A DNA stretch of 17,936 nt from an uncultured Lachnospiraceae bacterium (GTDB lineage: Bacteria; Bacillota; Clostridia; Lachnospirales; Lachnospiraceae): NCBI GenBank assembly GCA_947594335.1, contig CANQEC010000023.1, positions 1-17,936 of the forward strand, given 5' to 3'. Under the pieces are notes generated by a model, which was given only the letters and a program-made list of their open reading frames with translations, searched no databases and was not told the DNA's origin. Shown one piece after another: positions 1 to 8,080 of this stretch; position 1 is the first letter of the stretch; each line of letters begins with the position of its first letter. A program made the translations under genes and the position numbers.

Positions 1-414
1 CTGACCGTTATGGAAGCTCTGAATACAGACCTTGTCTGTGATGCGATCAACACCGCTATGAGAGAACTCTTCCTTCAGATTGTTTACGGCCGCAGCCAGT
101 CCGCGTTCTCTGAGGACGGACTTATGATCGGCGCAGGTCTTGAGGATCTTGGAAAAGGACTTCGCTCACAGGTAGGTACGATGTACGGAACTCTGAAGAA
201 AGGCCCGCGTTATCTGGAGATGGCAGAAGGCTATGTCACCGGTATTGCTCTTGACGAAGAGAATCAGATCATTGGATATCAGTTCGTAAACCTTGGCAAG
301 ATGACAGATTTCATCAAGAAGGGCGACGATCCGACGACTGCCTGGGAGAAGGCAAAAGGCCAGTATGGCCGCGTGGCTGACGCAGTGAAGATTATTGATC
401 CGAGACAAGAGTGA
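1..414 (+). CDS. NifU-like iron-sulfur cluster assembly scaffold protein (5' end outside window)
   Basis: The reading frame is open from the first base, so the N-terminal half of the gene lies upstream of the window; the ATG at 10 is internal. The visible 137 residues (LTVMEALNTDLVC... to IDPRQE) match, from memory, the C-terminal part of the NifU-like 'iron-sulfur cluster assembly scaffold' proteins of Clostridia. These carry a conserved 'ALNTDLVCDAINTAMRELF' helix and a 'GLEDLGKGLRSQVGTMYGT' segment. The family would hold nascent Fe-S clusters on cysteines in the cytosol. Those cysteines are expected in the missing half: only one cysteine (in LVCDAIN) is visible. The TGA stop is 19 bp before the next start, and pairing with the GGGtGRT gene downstream is typical of this gene type, so the two are probably cotranscribed. 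Family confidence is good; a cluster-assembly role for this particular variant is inference. Confidence 0.8.
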   Translation: MTVMEALNTDLVCDAINTAMRELFLQIVYGRSQSAFSEDGLMIGAGLEDLGKGLRSQVGTMYGTLKKGPRYLEMAEGYVTGIALDEENQIIGYQFVNLGKMTDFIKKGDDPTTAWEKAKGQYGRVADAVKIIDPRQE

Positions 415-433
415 TAAGGGAGGTTAATGAGAG

Positions 434-1444
434 ATGGCTTTATTTGAATCATATGAGAGAAGAATTCCCCAGATTAATGCCGTTCTGAACAGCTATGGCA
501 TTGCTTCTATCGAGGAAGCTGAGAAGATCACAAAAGACGCAGGCCTTGACGTATACAACCAGATCAGAAGCATTCAGCCAATCTGCTTTGAGAATGCATG
601 CTGGGCATATATCGTAGGCGCGGCGATCGCAATCAAGAAGAACTGCCGCAGAGCCGCGGACGCAGCGGCAGCGATCGGCGAGGGACTTCAGGCATTCTGT
701 ATCCCGGGTTCCGTAGCTGATACACGTAAGGTTGGTCTTGGCCATGGAAACCTTGGCAAGATGCTCCTTGAAGAAGAGACCGAGTGCTTCGCATTCCTGG
801 CAGGCCATGAGTCCTTCGCGGCAGCAGAGGGCGCGATCGGTATCGCTGAGAAGGCAAACAAAGTACGTAAGAAACCGCTCCGCGTTATCCTGAACGGTCT
901 TGGAAAAGACGCGGCTCAGATCATCGCGAGAATCAATGGCTTTACTTTCGTTGAGACAGAGTATGATCCGTACACCAACGAAGTAAAAGAAGTATACCGC
1001 AAATCCTTCTCCGAGGGACTTCGCGCGAAGGTGAACTGCTACGGCGCGAACAGCGTTCCGGAAGGCGTTGCGATCATGTGGAAGGAAGGCGTTGATGTCT
1101 CCATCACAGGAAACTCCACGAACCCGACCCGTTTCCAGCATCCGGTTGCAGGTACATACAAGAAGGAGTGCAACGAGAAAGGCAAGAAGTATTTCTCAGT
1201 GGCATCCGGCGGCGGCACAGGCCGTACGCTTCATCCGGACAACATGGCGGCAGGCCCGGCTTCCTATGGTATGACAGATACCCTTGGCCGTATGCATTCT
1301 GACGCTCAGTTCGCAGGCTCCTCCTCCGTACCGGCTCATGTAGAGATGATGGGTCTGATCGGCGCAGGCAACAACCCGATGGTTGGTATGACTGTAGCCG
1401 TTGCAGTCTCCGTACAGGAAGCGGCAGACGCAGGAAAATTCTAA
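434..1444 (+). CDS. GGGtGRT family protein
   Basis: This 336-residue protein contains the signature that names its family, SGGGTGRTLHPDN at about residues 258-270. It also has Gly-rich stretches typical of the family: GLGHGNLGKM (101-110), NGLGKDAAQII (154-164) and GLIGAGNNPMVGMT (307-320). The family (Pfam GGGtGRT) is widespread in anaerobic Firmicutes and almost always sits next to a NifU-like scaffold, as here. Its biochemical role is not established to my knowledge. There is no signal peptide or membrane segment, so it is probably cytosolic. The start is supported by GGGAGG at 418-423, ten bases before the ATG. Transcription ends at the hairpin immediately downstream, making this the last gene of its operon. 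A role in Fe-S or redox biology is inferred from neighbourhood only. Confidence 0.88.
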   Translation: MALFESYERRIPQINAVLNSYGIASIEEAEKITKDAGLDVYNQIRSIQPICFENACWAYIVGAAIAIKKNCRRAADAAAAIGEGLQAFCIPGSVADTRKVGLGHGNLGKMLLEEETECFAFLAGHESFAAAEGAIGIAEKANKVRKKPLRVILNGLGKDAAQIIARINGFTFVETEYDPYTNEVKEVYRKSFSEGLRAKVNCYGANSVPEGVAIMWKEGVDVSITGNSTNPTRFQHPVAGTYKKECNEKGKKYFSVASGGGTGRTLHPDNMAAGPASYGMTDTLGRMHSDAQFAGSSSVPAHVEMMGLIGAGNNPMVGMTVAVAVSVQEAADAGKF

Positions 1445-1471
1445 AAATCCTTAAAAATTAAAGAAAAAACC

Positions 1472-1505
1472 GGGCACTTTCAACAAAAATGGAAGTGCCC
1501 TTTTT
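1472..1505 (+). terminator. Rho-independent terminator after the GGGtGRT gene
   Basis: GGGCACTTTC (1472-1481) pairs with GGAAGTGCCC (1491-1500) to give a 10-bp stem with one G-U pair and a 9-nt A-rich loop. TTTTT follows at once, and an A-rich run precedes it. It closes the scaffold/GGGtGRT unit. Confidence 0.92.
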
Positions 1506-1531
1506 CTGCCCGCCAGATTAACACAGAAGGC

Positions 1532-1572
1532 TTGCCCACCTTACGCCCACCAAAATTTTCTGGGGTGGGCAA
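1532..1572 (+). repeat. Three GCCCACC boxes (two direct, one inverted) upstream of the glmM promoter
   Basis: GCCCACC occurs at 1534-1540 and again at 1545-1551, exactly 11 bp apart, or one helical turn. Its complement GGTGGGC is at 1564-1570. The outer pair extends to TTGCCCACC / GGTGGGCAA, a perfect 9-bp inverted repeat. It lies 43 bp upstream of the -35 box. It could be a regulator binding site or a transcript hairpin; no T-tract follows, so it is not a terminator. Confidence 0.45.
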
Positions 1573-1615
1573 AGAATTTTTAAGATGGTTCTGTTTGCGC
1601 TTTCTGCGCGTCTTG

Positions 1616-1644
1616 TTGACATTTTGGCGTTTCTGGCATAAAAT
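1616..1644 (+). promoter_or_regulatory. Sigma-A promoter for glmM
   Basis: A perfect TTGACA (1616-1621) is separated by 17 bp from TAAAAT (1639-1644, 5 of 6 matches to TATAAT). It lies between the upstream terminator and the glmM ribosome binding site. The expected start point near 1651 leaves a leader of roughly 40 nt. Confidence 0.8.
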
Positions 1645-1693
1645 AGGAAAACGTCAGAAGGGTACAAAGTCAGATATGTTTGAGGAGACAATT

Positions 1694-3037
1694 ATGGGAA
1701 AATATTTTGGGACAGATGGCTTTCGCGGGGAAGCGAACGTCAGGCTGAAGGTGGAGCATGCGTTCCAGGTCGGACGATTCCTCGGATGGTATTTTGGAAA
1801 TGAGTACAAGGCGCGTATTGTGATCGGAAAGGATACGAGACGCTCCAGCTATATGTTTGAGTATGCGCTGGCGGCAGGGCTGACTGCGTCCGGAGCCGAT
1901 GCCTATCTGCTGCATGTCACGACGACGCCGAGTGTGTCCTACGTTGTGCGGACAGAGGATTTTGACTGCGGGATCATGATCTCCGCGAGCCACAATCCGT
2001 ATTACGACAATGGTCTGAAGATCATCAGCGGCAGCGGCAAGAAGATTGAGGCGGCGGTGGAGGAGCAGATCGAGGCGTATATTGACGGGAAGATGGGGGA
2101 GATCCCGCTTGCCACAGGGGCCAGGATCGGGCGGACAGTCGATTATGTGGCGGGACGCAACCGATACATAGGGCATCTGATCTCTCTGGCGACACGTTCG
2201 TTCAAGAATACAAAGGTCGGACTTGACTGTTCGAACGGCAGCGCGTCCTCGATTGCAAAGAGCGTGTTTGACGCGCTTGGGGCAAGGACTTATGTGATCA
2301 ACAATGAGCCGGACGGCACCAATATTAACCGCGACTGCGGCTCTACGCACATTGAAGTGCTGCAGAGATTTGTCCGTGAGCGCGGACTTGACGTCGGATT
2401 TGCCTACGACGGCGACGCGGACCGCTGCATTGCGGTGGATGAGAACGGCCGCATCATTGACGGCGACCTGATCATGTACATCTGCGGCAAATACATGAAA
2501 GAGGAAGGCAAGCTGATCAACAATACGATCGTGACGACCGTCATGTCGAATCTCGGCCTGTACAAAGCGCTCGATGCGATCGGGATTCAGTATGAGAAAA
2601 CCGCGGTCGGCGATAAATATGTCTATGAGAATATGTGCGAAAACGGACACTGTCTCGGGGGCGAGCAGTCGGGTCACATTATTTTTTCCAAGCACGCGAC
2701 GACGGGCGACGGCATCCTCACTTCGCTGATGGTGATGGAAGTCATGATGGATAAGAAGGTCAGTCTTGGCACTCTGGCTGCCGATGTAAAAATTTATCCG
2801 CAGCTTCTGGTGAATGTAAAGGTGCAGGACAAGAAGGCGGCGCGTGAGAGCCAGATGGTTGTCGAAGCAGTGGCGAAGGCGGAGCAGGAGCTTGGAGAGA
2901 ACGGCAGGATCCTTGTGCGCGAGAGCGGCACGGAGCCGGTGATCCGCGTCATGGTGGAGGCGGAGAGCAAAGAGCTCTGCAAAAAATATGTGGATCAGGT
3001 GGTGGACGCCGTCCGGTTCGCAGGTCTGTCGGATTGA
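1694..3037 (+). CDS. glmM: Phosphoglucosamine mutase
   Basis: GlmM interconverts glucosamine-6-phosphate and glucosamine-1-phosphate on the route to UDP-GlcNAc and peptidoglycan. From the ATG at 1694 the protein has 447 residues, the usual family length. It opens with GKYFGTDGFRG. The active-site phosphoserine loop is ISASHNP (Ser99), the Mg-binding loop is DGDADR (239-244), the sugar-binding motif is GGEQSGH (322-328; the GEQSGH form points to GlmM rather than a phosphoglucomutase), and the phosphate-binding loop is RESGTEP (409-415). The frame stays open upstream to 1532, but that stretch contains the promoter. GAGGAG at 1682-1687, six bases before ATG 1694, decides the start; the in-frame ATG at 1676 is less likely. 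An ABC exporter follows 128 bp later with no clear terminator between. Confidence 0.95.
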   Translation: MGKYFGTDGFRGEANVRLKVEHAFQVGRFLGWYFGNEYKARIVIGKDTRRSSYMFEYALAAGLTASGADAYLLHVTTTPSVSYVVRTEDFDCGIMISASHNPYYDNGLKIISGSGKKIEAAVEEQIEAYIDGKMGEIPLATGARIGRTVDYVAGRNRYIGHLISLATRSFKNTKVGLDCSNGSASSIAKSVFDALGARTYVINNEPDGTNINRDCGSTHIEVLQRFVRERGLDVGFAYDGDADRCIAVDENGRIIDGDLIMYICGKYMKEEGKLINNTIVTTVMSNLGLYKALDAIGIQYEKTAVGDKYVYENMCENGHCLGGEQSGHIIFSKHATTGDGILTSLMVMEVMMDKKVSLGTLAADVKIYPQLLVNVKVQDKKAARESQMVVEAVAKAEQELGENGRILVRESGTEPVIRVMVEAESKELCKKYVDQVVDAVRFAGLSD

Positions 3038-3165
3038 GAAAACGCCGCGGGCGGGACTGCGCGAAGGATCTGCAGCCCCGGGGTATCTGGCTGTGCAGAA
3101 TGTTCAGGACCCGTCCGCTTTTTCCGGAAAAAGAGCACAAAAGCGATGGAGTGTGATAAAAGAAA

Positions 3166-4890
3166 ATGGAGCACAGATGGAAACGGCTCCTTGGCTACTA
3201 CGGACCGTATAAAAAACTGTTTTTTTCGGATATGCTTTTTGCGATCATGGGGGCGGCGACGACTCTCGCGATTCCGCTGATCGTGCGTTACATCACGTAT
3301 AATGTCATCAGCCGTCCGGGCGGGGAGGCGCTCCGGGTGATCCTGCAGCTCGGCGCGCTGATGATGTGTCTCGTTGTACTTGAAGGCTTCTGCAATTTTT
3401 ATATCGCGTATTTCGGACATATCATGGGCGCAAAGATTGAACATGACATGCGCAATGAAATTTTCCAGCACTATCAGAAACTGTCCTTTACATTCTATGA
3501 CAATCAGAAGGTCGGACATCTTCTGTCCCGGGTTACCTCGGATCTCTTTGACATCAGCGAGCTGCTGCATCACGGTCCGGAGGATGTTGTGATTTCGGTG
3601 ATGAAATTTGTCGGATCGTTCGTGATCCTTTTCAGTGTAAACAGAACGCTGACTTTTGTCACGTTTGCCGTCGTTCCGTTTATTGTGCTCTATGCGTACC
3701 ATCTGAATATCCGGATGAAGCGGGCGTTCAAGGCAAACCGCGCGAGAATCGCGGATATCAACAGTCAGATCGAGGACAGTCTTTCCGGTATCCGGGCGGT
3801 GAAATCCTTTTCCAATGAGGAGATTGAGATGGCGAAATTCCGCGAGGGGAACGAGCGGTTTGTCGAATCGAAGCGCAGGAGCTACTGGTATATGGGACTG
3901 TACAATTCCGGACTCGGAGCCATGACGACGATGGTTACGATCGTGGTGCTGGTGTCCGGCGCCTGCCTGATCACAGGCGGGAGGATGGCTGTGACGGATC
4001 TTGTCACATTTCTTTTGTATATCAATAATTTTACAGAGCCGGTAAAGAAACTGATCAATTTTACGGAGCAGTTTCAGAATGGTTATACAGGGTATGAGCG
4101 CTTTCTTGAGATCATGGATGTGCAGCCGGACATCACAGATGCTCCGGACGCTGTCCCGATCAGCAGTGTGAAGGGGGATGTCGTTTTTGACAACGTATCT
4201 TTCCGCTATCAGGAGAACCAGGATACTGTCTTAAGCCACATCGATCTGCATGTATGCCCGGGAGAATATATCGCGATCGTAGGTTCATCCGGCGGCGGAA
4301 AAACGACGCTCTGCAGTCTGATCCCGCGGTTTTATGATGTGGACGCGGGCCGTATTCTGCTTGACGGACAGGACATCAGGAAGATCCGGATTGCGGATCT
4401 ACGCCGGCAGATCGGAATTGTTCAGCAGGATGTGTATCTCTTCGCGGAGAATATCATGGAGAATATCCGTTACGGAAAACCGGACGCGACGGACGAAGAG
4501 GTGATTGAAGCGGCGAAGCTTGCGAATGCGCACGAGTTCATTTCGCAGCTTCCGGACGGTTATCAGACGGATATCGGACAGCGCGGAGTCAAGCTTTCGG
4601 GCGGACAGAAGCAGAGACTGTCGATCGCGCGGGTATTTCTGAAAAATCCTGCGATCCTTATCTTTGATGAGGCCACTTCGGCGCTCGATAATGAGAGTGA
4701 AAAGATCGTGCAGCAGTCGATGGAGGCGCTGGCGAAGGGAAGGACCACGTTTATCATTGCCCACCGGCTTACGACGATCCGCAACGCGAAGAAAATTCTT
4801 GTGCTGACTTCGCGCGGAATCGAGGAGCAGGGGACTCATGAGGAGCTTCTGGAAAAGAACGGAGTTTATGCGAAGCTCTACCGGGGATAG
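3166..4890 (+). CDS. ABC exporter, fused membrane and ATPase domains (MsbA/LmrA-like half transporter)
   Basis: This 574-residue protein has the standard half-exporter layout. An N-terminal ABC transmembrane domain covers about residues 15-310, with hydrophobic segments near 18-42, 55-85, 140-180 and 250-290. The ATPase domain follows, with Walker A GSSGGGKTT (373-381), a Q-loop glutamine at 420, signature LSGGQ (477-481), Walker B ILIFDEATSALD (497-508) and the H-loop His533. It would work as a homo- or heterodimer in the membrane, exporting a lipid, peptide or drug; the substrate cannot be read from the sequence. No partner half-transporter is adjacent, which favours a homodimer. The start is the first in-frame ATG after a TAA at 3157. 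GGAG at 3148-3151 is rather far away, so initiation may be weak or coupled. Confidence 0.92.
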   Translation: MEHRWKRLLGYYGPYKKLFFSDMLFAIMGAATTLAIPLIVRYITYNVISRPGGEALRVILQLGALMMCLVVLEGFCNFYIAYFGHIMGAKIEHDMRNEIFQHYQKLSFTFYDNQKVGHLLSRVTSDLFDISELLHHGPEDVVISVMKFVGSFVILFSVNRTLTFVTFAVVPFIVLYAYHLNIRMKRAFKANRARIADINSQIEDSLSGIRAVKSFSNEEIEMAKFREGNERFVESKRRSYWYMGLYNSGLGAMTTMVTIVVLVSGACLITGGRMAVTDLVTFLLYINNFTEPVKKLINFTEQFQNGYTGYERFLEIMDVQPDITDAPDAVPISSVKGDVVFDNVSFRYQENQDTVLSHIDLHVCPGEYIAIVGSSGGGKTTLCSLIPRFYDVDAGRILLDGQDIRKIRIADLRRQIGIVQQDVYLFAENIMENIRYGKPDATDEEVIEAAKLANAHEFISQLPDGYQTDIGQRGVKLSGGQKQRLSIARVFLKNPAILIFDEATSALDNESEKIVQQSMEALAKGRTTFIIAHRLTTIRNAKKILVLTSRGIEEQGTHEELLEKNGVYAKLYRG

Positions 4891-5021
4891 CGCGGGGACG
4901 AAGCCTGCGGCAGGAAGAAGGGATCCGGGTCTCTCTTTGCGAGATTCACAGGATTTCGTCCGGCAGAGCAAAAAGCGTTTGTGAAAATCCGTCCAGGCGG
5001 ATAACTTGTAACATGGAACGG

Positions 5022-5044
5022 ACAGATGTGCAAAAGACATCTGT
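5022..5044 (+). promoter_or_regulatory. Perfect inverted repeat just upstream of the DUF2156 gene
   Basis: ACAGATGT (5022-5029) and ACATCTGT (5037-5044) form a perfect 8-bp inverted repeat around a 7-nt GCAAAAG centre, ending 7 bp before the GAGGA ribosome binding site. It could be an operator or a leader hairpin. It lacks a T-tract on the + strand, so it is not a simple terminator. Confidence 0.5.
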
Positions 5045-5065
5045 AAAATATGAGGAATAAGCAGC

Positions 5066-5965
5066 ATGGAAATAGAATTTAAGAAACCGGAGCTGGAAGA
5101 TCAGGAACTGATCAAAAAGTATCTGTGGGAAAAGAAGACGAGAAGCTGTGAGTTTACGTTTGCGAACATGTATCTCTGGACGAGAAGCTACAGGGTTCAG
5201 TTTGCCATAGTTGCGGACACGCTGGTGTTTCGCTACCCGCGGGGCGAAAAAGGATACTTTTTTACCTGCCCGCACGGGAAGACGGAGAATCTGAAGGAAG
5301 CCGTCGATCTGCTGGAGGCATGGTGCGCGAAGCGGCAGACGGAATTTATGCTGACGCTGGTGACGCCGGAGCAGTTTGCGGAGCTTGAGGAGATTTACCC
5401 CGGGAAATTCAAAATAGAGTATGACCGGGATGCCGCGGATTATGTCTATGAGACGGAGAAGCTGATCAGTCTTTCCGGGAAAAAATACCATGGAAAAAAG
5501 AATCATATCAACAAATTTCAGAATTTATATCCCGACTGGAGCTATGAGCCGATCACGGATGAAAATGTGGAAGAGTGTTTTCAGATGGGCCTTGACTGGA
5601 GAAAAGAAAACGGCTGCGAAGAAGATCCGGAAAAGAACGCGGAAATGTGCGTCTGCATGAATTTCCTGCGGCTGTTTAAGGAGCTGAATTTAAAAGGCGG
5701 ACTGCTCCGCGCACAGGGCCGGGTGGTGGCCTTTACCGTCGCGGAGCCGGTCTGCGACGATACGATGGTCGTCCATATTGAAAAGGCGTACGCCGATGTG
5801 CAGGGCGCCTACACGATGATCAACCAGCAGTTTCTGCTTCATGAGGCATCGGATTATCTGTATGTAAACCGTGAGGATGATGCCGGGGAGCCGGGGCTCC
5901 GCCAGGCGAAGCTGTCCTATCATCCGGCGTTTATGGTTGAGAAGGGGATTGTGACGCTGGCCTGA
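5066..5965 (+). CDS. DUF2156 domain protein (GNAT-fold, LPG-synthase C-terminal-like)
   Basis: This 299-residue protein resembles the DUF2156 family, related to the acyl/aminoacyl-transferase domain of lysyl-phosphatidylglycerol synthase and to FemX-like GNAT folds. Recognisable parts are the N-terminal CEFTFANMYLW region (about 28-38), the basic ISLSGKKYHGKKNHINKF segment (134-151), and a C-terminal half with HIEKAYADVQGAYTMINQQF (237-256) and YVNREDDAG (267-275). There is no transmembrane segment, so it is a soluble cytosolic protein, unlike full MprF. The substrate is unknown; transfer of an amino acid or acyl group is inferred from the fold family only. GAGGA at 5052-5056 with a 9-bp spacer supports the start. 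An inverted repeat precedes it, and a 21-bp repeat begins within its stop codon. Confidence 0.85.
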   Translation: MEIEFKKPELEDQELIKKYLWEKKTRSCEFTFANMYLWTRSYRVQFAIVADTLVFRYPRGEKGYFFTCPHGKTENLKEAVDLLEAWCAKRQTEFMLTLVTPEQFAELEEIYPGKFKIEYDRDAADYVYETEKLISLSGKKYHGKKNHINKFQNLYPDWSYEPITDENVEECFQMGLDWRKENGCEEDPEKNAEMCVCMNFLRLFKELNLKGGLLRAQGRVVAFTVAEPVCDDTMVVHIEKAYADVQGAYTMINQQFLLHEASDYLYVNREDDAGEPGLRQAKLSYHPAFMVEKGIVTLA

Positions 5966-6074
5966 AAATATGCGGCGACATGCCGCTTTATTCATGGTGC
6001 TGCCGGATATGCCCGGCATGGAGATTCAGACGCAGCTGCTGGTATTCGCGGCCGAAAATATGCGGCGACATGCC
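5964..6074 (+). repeat. Pair of exact 21-bp direct repeats flanking a 69-bp spacer
   Basis: The same 21 bases, beginning GAAAATATGCGG, occur at 5964-5984 and 6054-6074, exactly 90 bp apart. The first copy starts inside the TGA stop of the DUF2156 gene. The period is a multiple of three, and both copies are in phase in a 54-codon open frame (5970-6134) that begins MRRHAALF and contains LPDMPGMEIQTQLLVFAAE. That frame has no ribosome binding site at its start, so I do not call it a gene. It could be the decayed remnant of a lost coding sequence. Confidence 0.6.
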
Positions 6075-6138
6075 AGAGGCAGCCGGGCTGCGGATTCGGG
6101 CAGGCGTGAAAGTTCGAATGAGCAAGGAGAATAGAAAA

Positions 6139-7197
6139 ATGGGAGCATGGGAATCCAATGTGCGAAAGGTAACGCCTTATGTGCCGGGCGAGCAGCCGTG
6201 GCAGAGCAATGTGATCAAGCTGAATACGAATGAGAATCCGTATCCTCCGTCGCCGGCGGTCGAAAAAGCGCTTCGGGAGATGACGACAGGAACGATGAGA
6301 AAGTACCCCGCGGTGGATGCGCAGCCGCTGGTTAATGAGATCGCCGCGTTTTATCATCTGAAGCCGGAGCAGGTTTTTGTCGGCGTGGGGTCGGACGATG
6401 TGCTGGCCATGTGCTTTCTGACATTCTTCAATTCAGACAGGCCGATTCTGTTTCCGGATATCACGTATTCGTTTTATGATGTCTGGGCTGAGCTGTTTCG
6501 GATTCCGTACGAGAGGATTCCGCTCGATGAGGCGTTTCAGATCTGTCCGCAGGATTATTTCAGGGAGAACGGCGGCGTGATTTTTCCGAATCCGAACGCG
6601 CCGACCGGCGAGCTGCTCACGCCAGAGAAGGCGGAGGAGATCATCAGCCGCAATCAGGATGTGATCGTCATTGTCGATGAGGCTTACATTGATTTCGGAG
6701 GGAAATCGGTGCTTGATCTGATCGGTAAATACGAGAATCTGCTGGTCGTGCAGACATTCTCCAAATCGCGCGCGATGGCGGGCATGCGCATCGGCTACGC
6801 GATGGGAAATGAGAAGCTGATCGCGTATCTGAATGATGTGAAATATTCCTTTAATTCCTATACGATGAATGAGGCGGCGCTGGCGCTTGGGACGGCGGCG
6901 ATCCGCGACAGGACGTATTTTGAGGAGATAACCGCCAGGATCGTAAAGACCAGGGAGGAAGCAAAGAGACGGCTTGCAGATCTCGGCTTCCTTGTCGGAG
7001 ATTCAAAGGCGAACTTCCTGTTTGTCACGCACAGAACGCATCCTGCGAAAGCGATTTTTGAGGCGCTGAAGGAAGCCGGGATTTACGTGCGCTACTGGGA
7101 TAAACCGCGGATCAGCAATCATCTGAGGATCACGGTCGGCACGGACGAAGAGATGGAGCAGCTTTACGCGTTTCTTGAGAAGTATCTGAGAAATTAG
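6139..7197 (+). CDS. hisC: Histidinol-phosphate aminotransferase
   Basis: This PLP-dependent class I/II aminotransferase converts imidazole-acetol phosphate and glutamate to histidinol phosphate in histidine synthesis. The protein has 352 residues, normal for HisC. It opens with NVRKVTPYVPGEQP and LNTNENPYPPSP, both typical of HisC. The motifs are NPNAPTG (151-157), VDEAYIDF (179-186), and the PLP lysine Lys209 in TFSKSRAMAGMRIGY. The C-terminal ISNHLRITVGT contains the substrate-phosphate-binding arginine. ATG 6139 is chosen because AAGGAG at 6124-6129 lies nine bases ahead and the family starts at this point; a longer frame from 5980 is open but encodes nothing family-like. No other his genes are near. 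Some HisC homologues accept aromatic substrates, so the exact specificity is inferred. Confidence 0.92.
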   Translation: MGAWESNVRKVTPYVPGEQPWQSNVIKLNTNENPYPPSPAVEKALREMTTGTMRKYPAVDAQPLVNEIAAFYHLKPEQVFVGVGSDDVLAMCFLTFFNSDRPILFPDITYSFYDVWAELFRIPYERIPLDEAFQICPQDYFRENGGVIFPNPNAPTGELLTPEKAEEIISRNQDVIVIVDEAYIDFGGKSVLDLIGKYENLLVVQTFSKSRAMAGMRIGYAMGNEKLIAYLNDVKYSFNSYTMNEAALALGTAAIRDRTYFEEITARIVKTREEAKRRLADLGFLVGDSKANFLFVTHRTHPAKAIFEALKEAGIYVRYWDKPRISNHLRITVGTDEEMEQLYAFLEKYLRN

Positions 7198-7291
7198 CAG
7201 CAGCGGATCCGGAAAAGATTGTTTTGATGGCGGCCGCAAAGAGGCAGGGCGTTTGGAACTGTTTTTAAAGAATGGGTTAGGAGCGCGGATT

Positions 7292-8080
7292 ATGGCATCT
7301 TATGAAAGTTTTGCGCAGGTCTATGACACCTTTATGGATAATATTCCTTACGAAGAGTGGGAGGAATATCTGTCCGGTCTGCTTTATGAGAGAGGAATAA
7401 GGGAAGGATTGGTTCTCGAACTTGGCTGCGGGACAGGAACGATGACGGAGCTGCTTGCCTGCCGTGGATACGATATGATCGGTGTTGACAATTCTCCTGA
7501 GATGCTGGAGATTGCGGCGGAAAAGCGCGAAAAGAGCGGGCATGATATTCTCTATCTGCTCCAGGACATGCGCTGCTTTGAACTGTACGGAACCGTCCGC
7601 GCGATTGTGTGTGTCTGCGATTCCCTCAATTATATCCTGGATGAGGAAGACCTGCTTCAGGTATTCCGGCTGGCTGACAATTATCTGGATCCCGGCGGTT
7701 ATTTTATCTTTGATATGAATACGGAGTACAAATACCGGGAAATCCTGGGGGAGACCACGATTGCGGAGAACCGCGAGGAAGGAAGCTTTATCTGGGAAAA
7801 TTATTATGACGAAGAGGAAAAGCTGAACGAATATGAGCTGACGCTGTTCCTGCCTGAGAGAAACGGGCTGTACCGGAAATATGAGGAAGAACACACGCAG
7901 AAAGCCTATGATCCGGATGAAGTCTGCGGGCTGCTTGAAAAAGCAGGTCTTCGGACTGAGGCCGTGTACGACGCTTTTACCAGGAACGCTCCGAAAGCAG
8001 AAAGCGAGCGCCTCTGCTTTATTGCGCAGGCCCAGGCATGGAAACCAGCTGCTGGCGCAGCACCTGGGCCGCGCAGATGA
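7292..8080 (+). CDS. Class I SAM-dependent methyltransferase
   Basis: This 262-residue protein has a Rossmann-type SAM-binding domain. Motif I is VLELGCGTGT (41-50), motif II is GVDNSPEML (64-72), and VCVCDSLNY (106-114) and GGYFIFDMNT (135-144) correspond to the following strands. The N-terminus MASYESFAQVYDTFM is typical of small-molecule methyltransferases in Clostridia. The substrate is not identifiable. AGGAG at 7279-7283, eight bases upstream, supports ATG 7292 over the frame-extending ATG at 7253. Oddly, the natural end seems to be near RLCFIAQ: the last 16 or so residues (AQAWKPAAGAAPGPRR) are encoded by copy 1 of a dispersed repeat, which supplies the stop codon. The tail is therefore probably an acquired extension. 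Confidence 0.9.
   Translation: MASYESFAQVYDTFMDNIPYEEWEEYLSGLLYERGIREGLVLELGCGTGTMTELLACRGYDMIGVDNSPEMLEIAAEKREKSGHDILYLLQDMRCFELYGTVRAIVCVCDSLNYILDEEDLLQVFRLADNYLDPGGYFIFDMNTEYKYREILGETTIAENREEGSFIWENYYDEEEKLNEYELTLFLPERNGLYRKYEEEHTQKAYDPDEVCGLLEKAGLRTEAVYDAFTRNAPKAESERLCFIAQAQAWKPAAGAAPGPRR

Noticed and set aside
1532..1693. 54-codon N-terminal extension of GlmM
   Set aside because: The stretch contains a consensus promoter and the GCCCACC boxes; GlmM homologues start at MGKYFGTDG, which has its own ribosome binding site.
3118..3133. 16-bp perfect palindrome CTTTTTCCGGAAAAAG between glmM and the ABC exporter
   Set aside because: It has no loop and no T-tract after it, so it is not a terminator; too short and low in complexity to call an operator without comparison.
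5966..6138. T-box or histidine leader in front of hisC
   Set aside because: No T-box sequence, no run of His codons and no terminator/antiterminator pair is visible.
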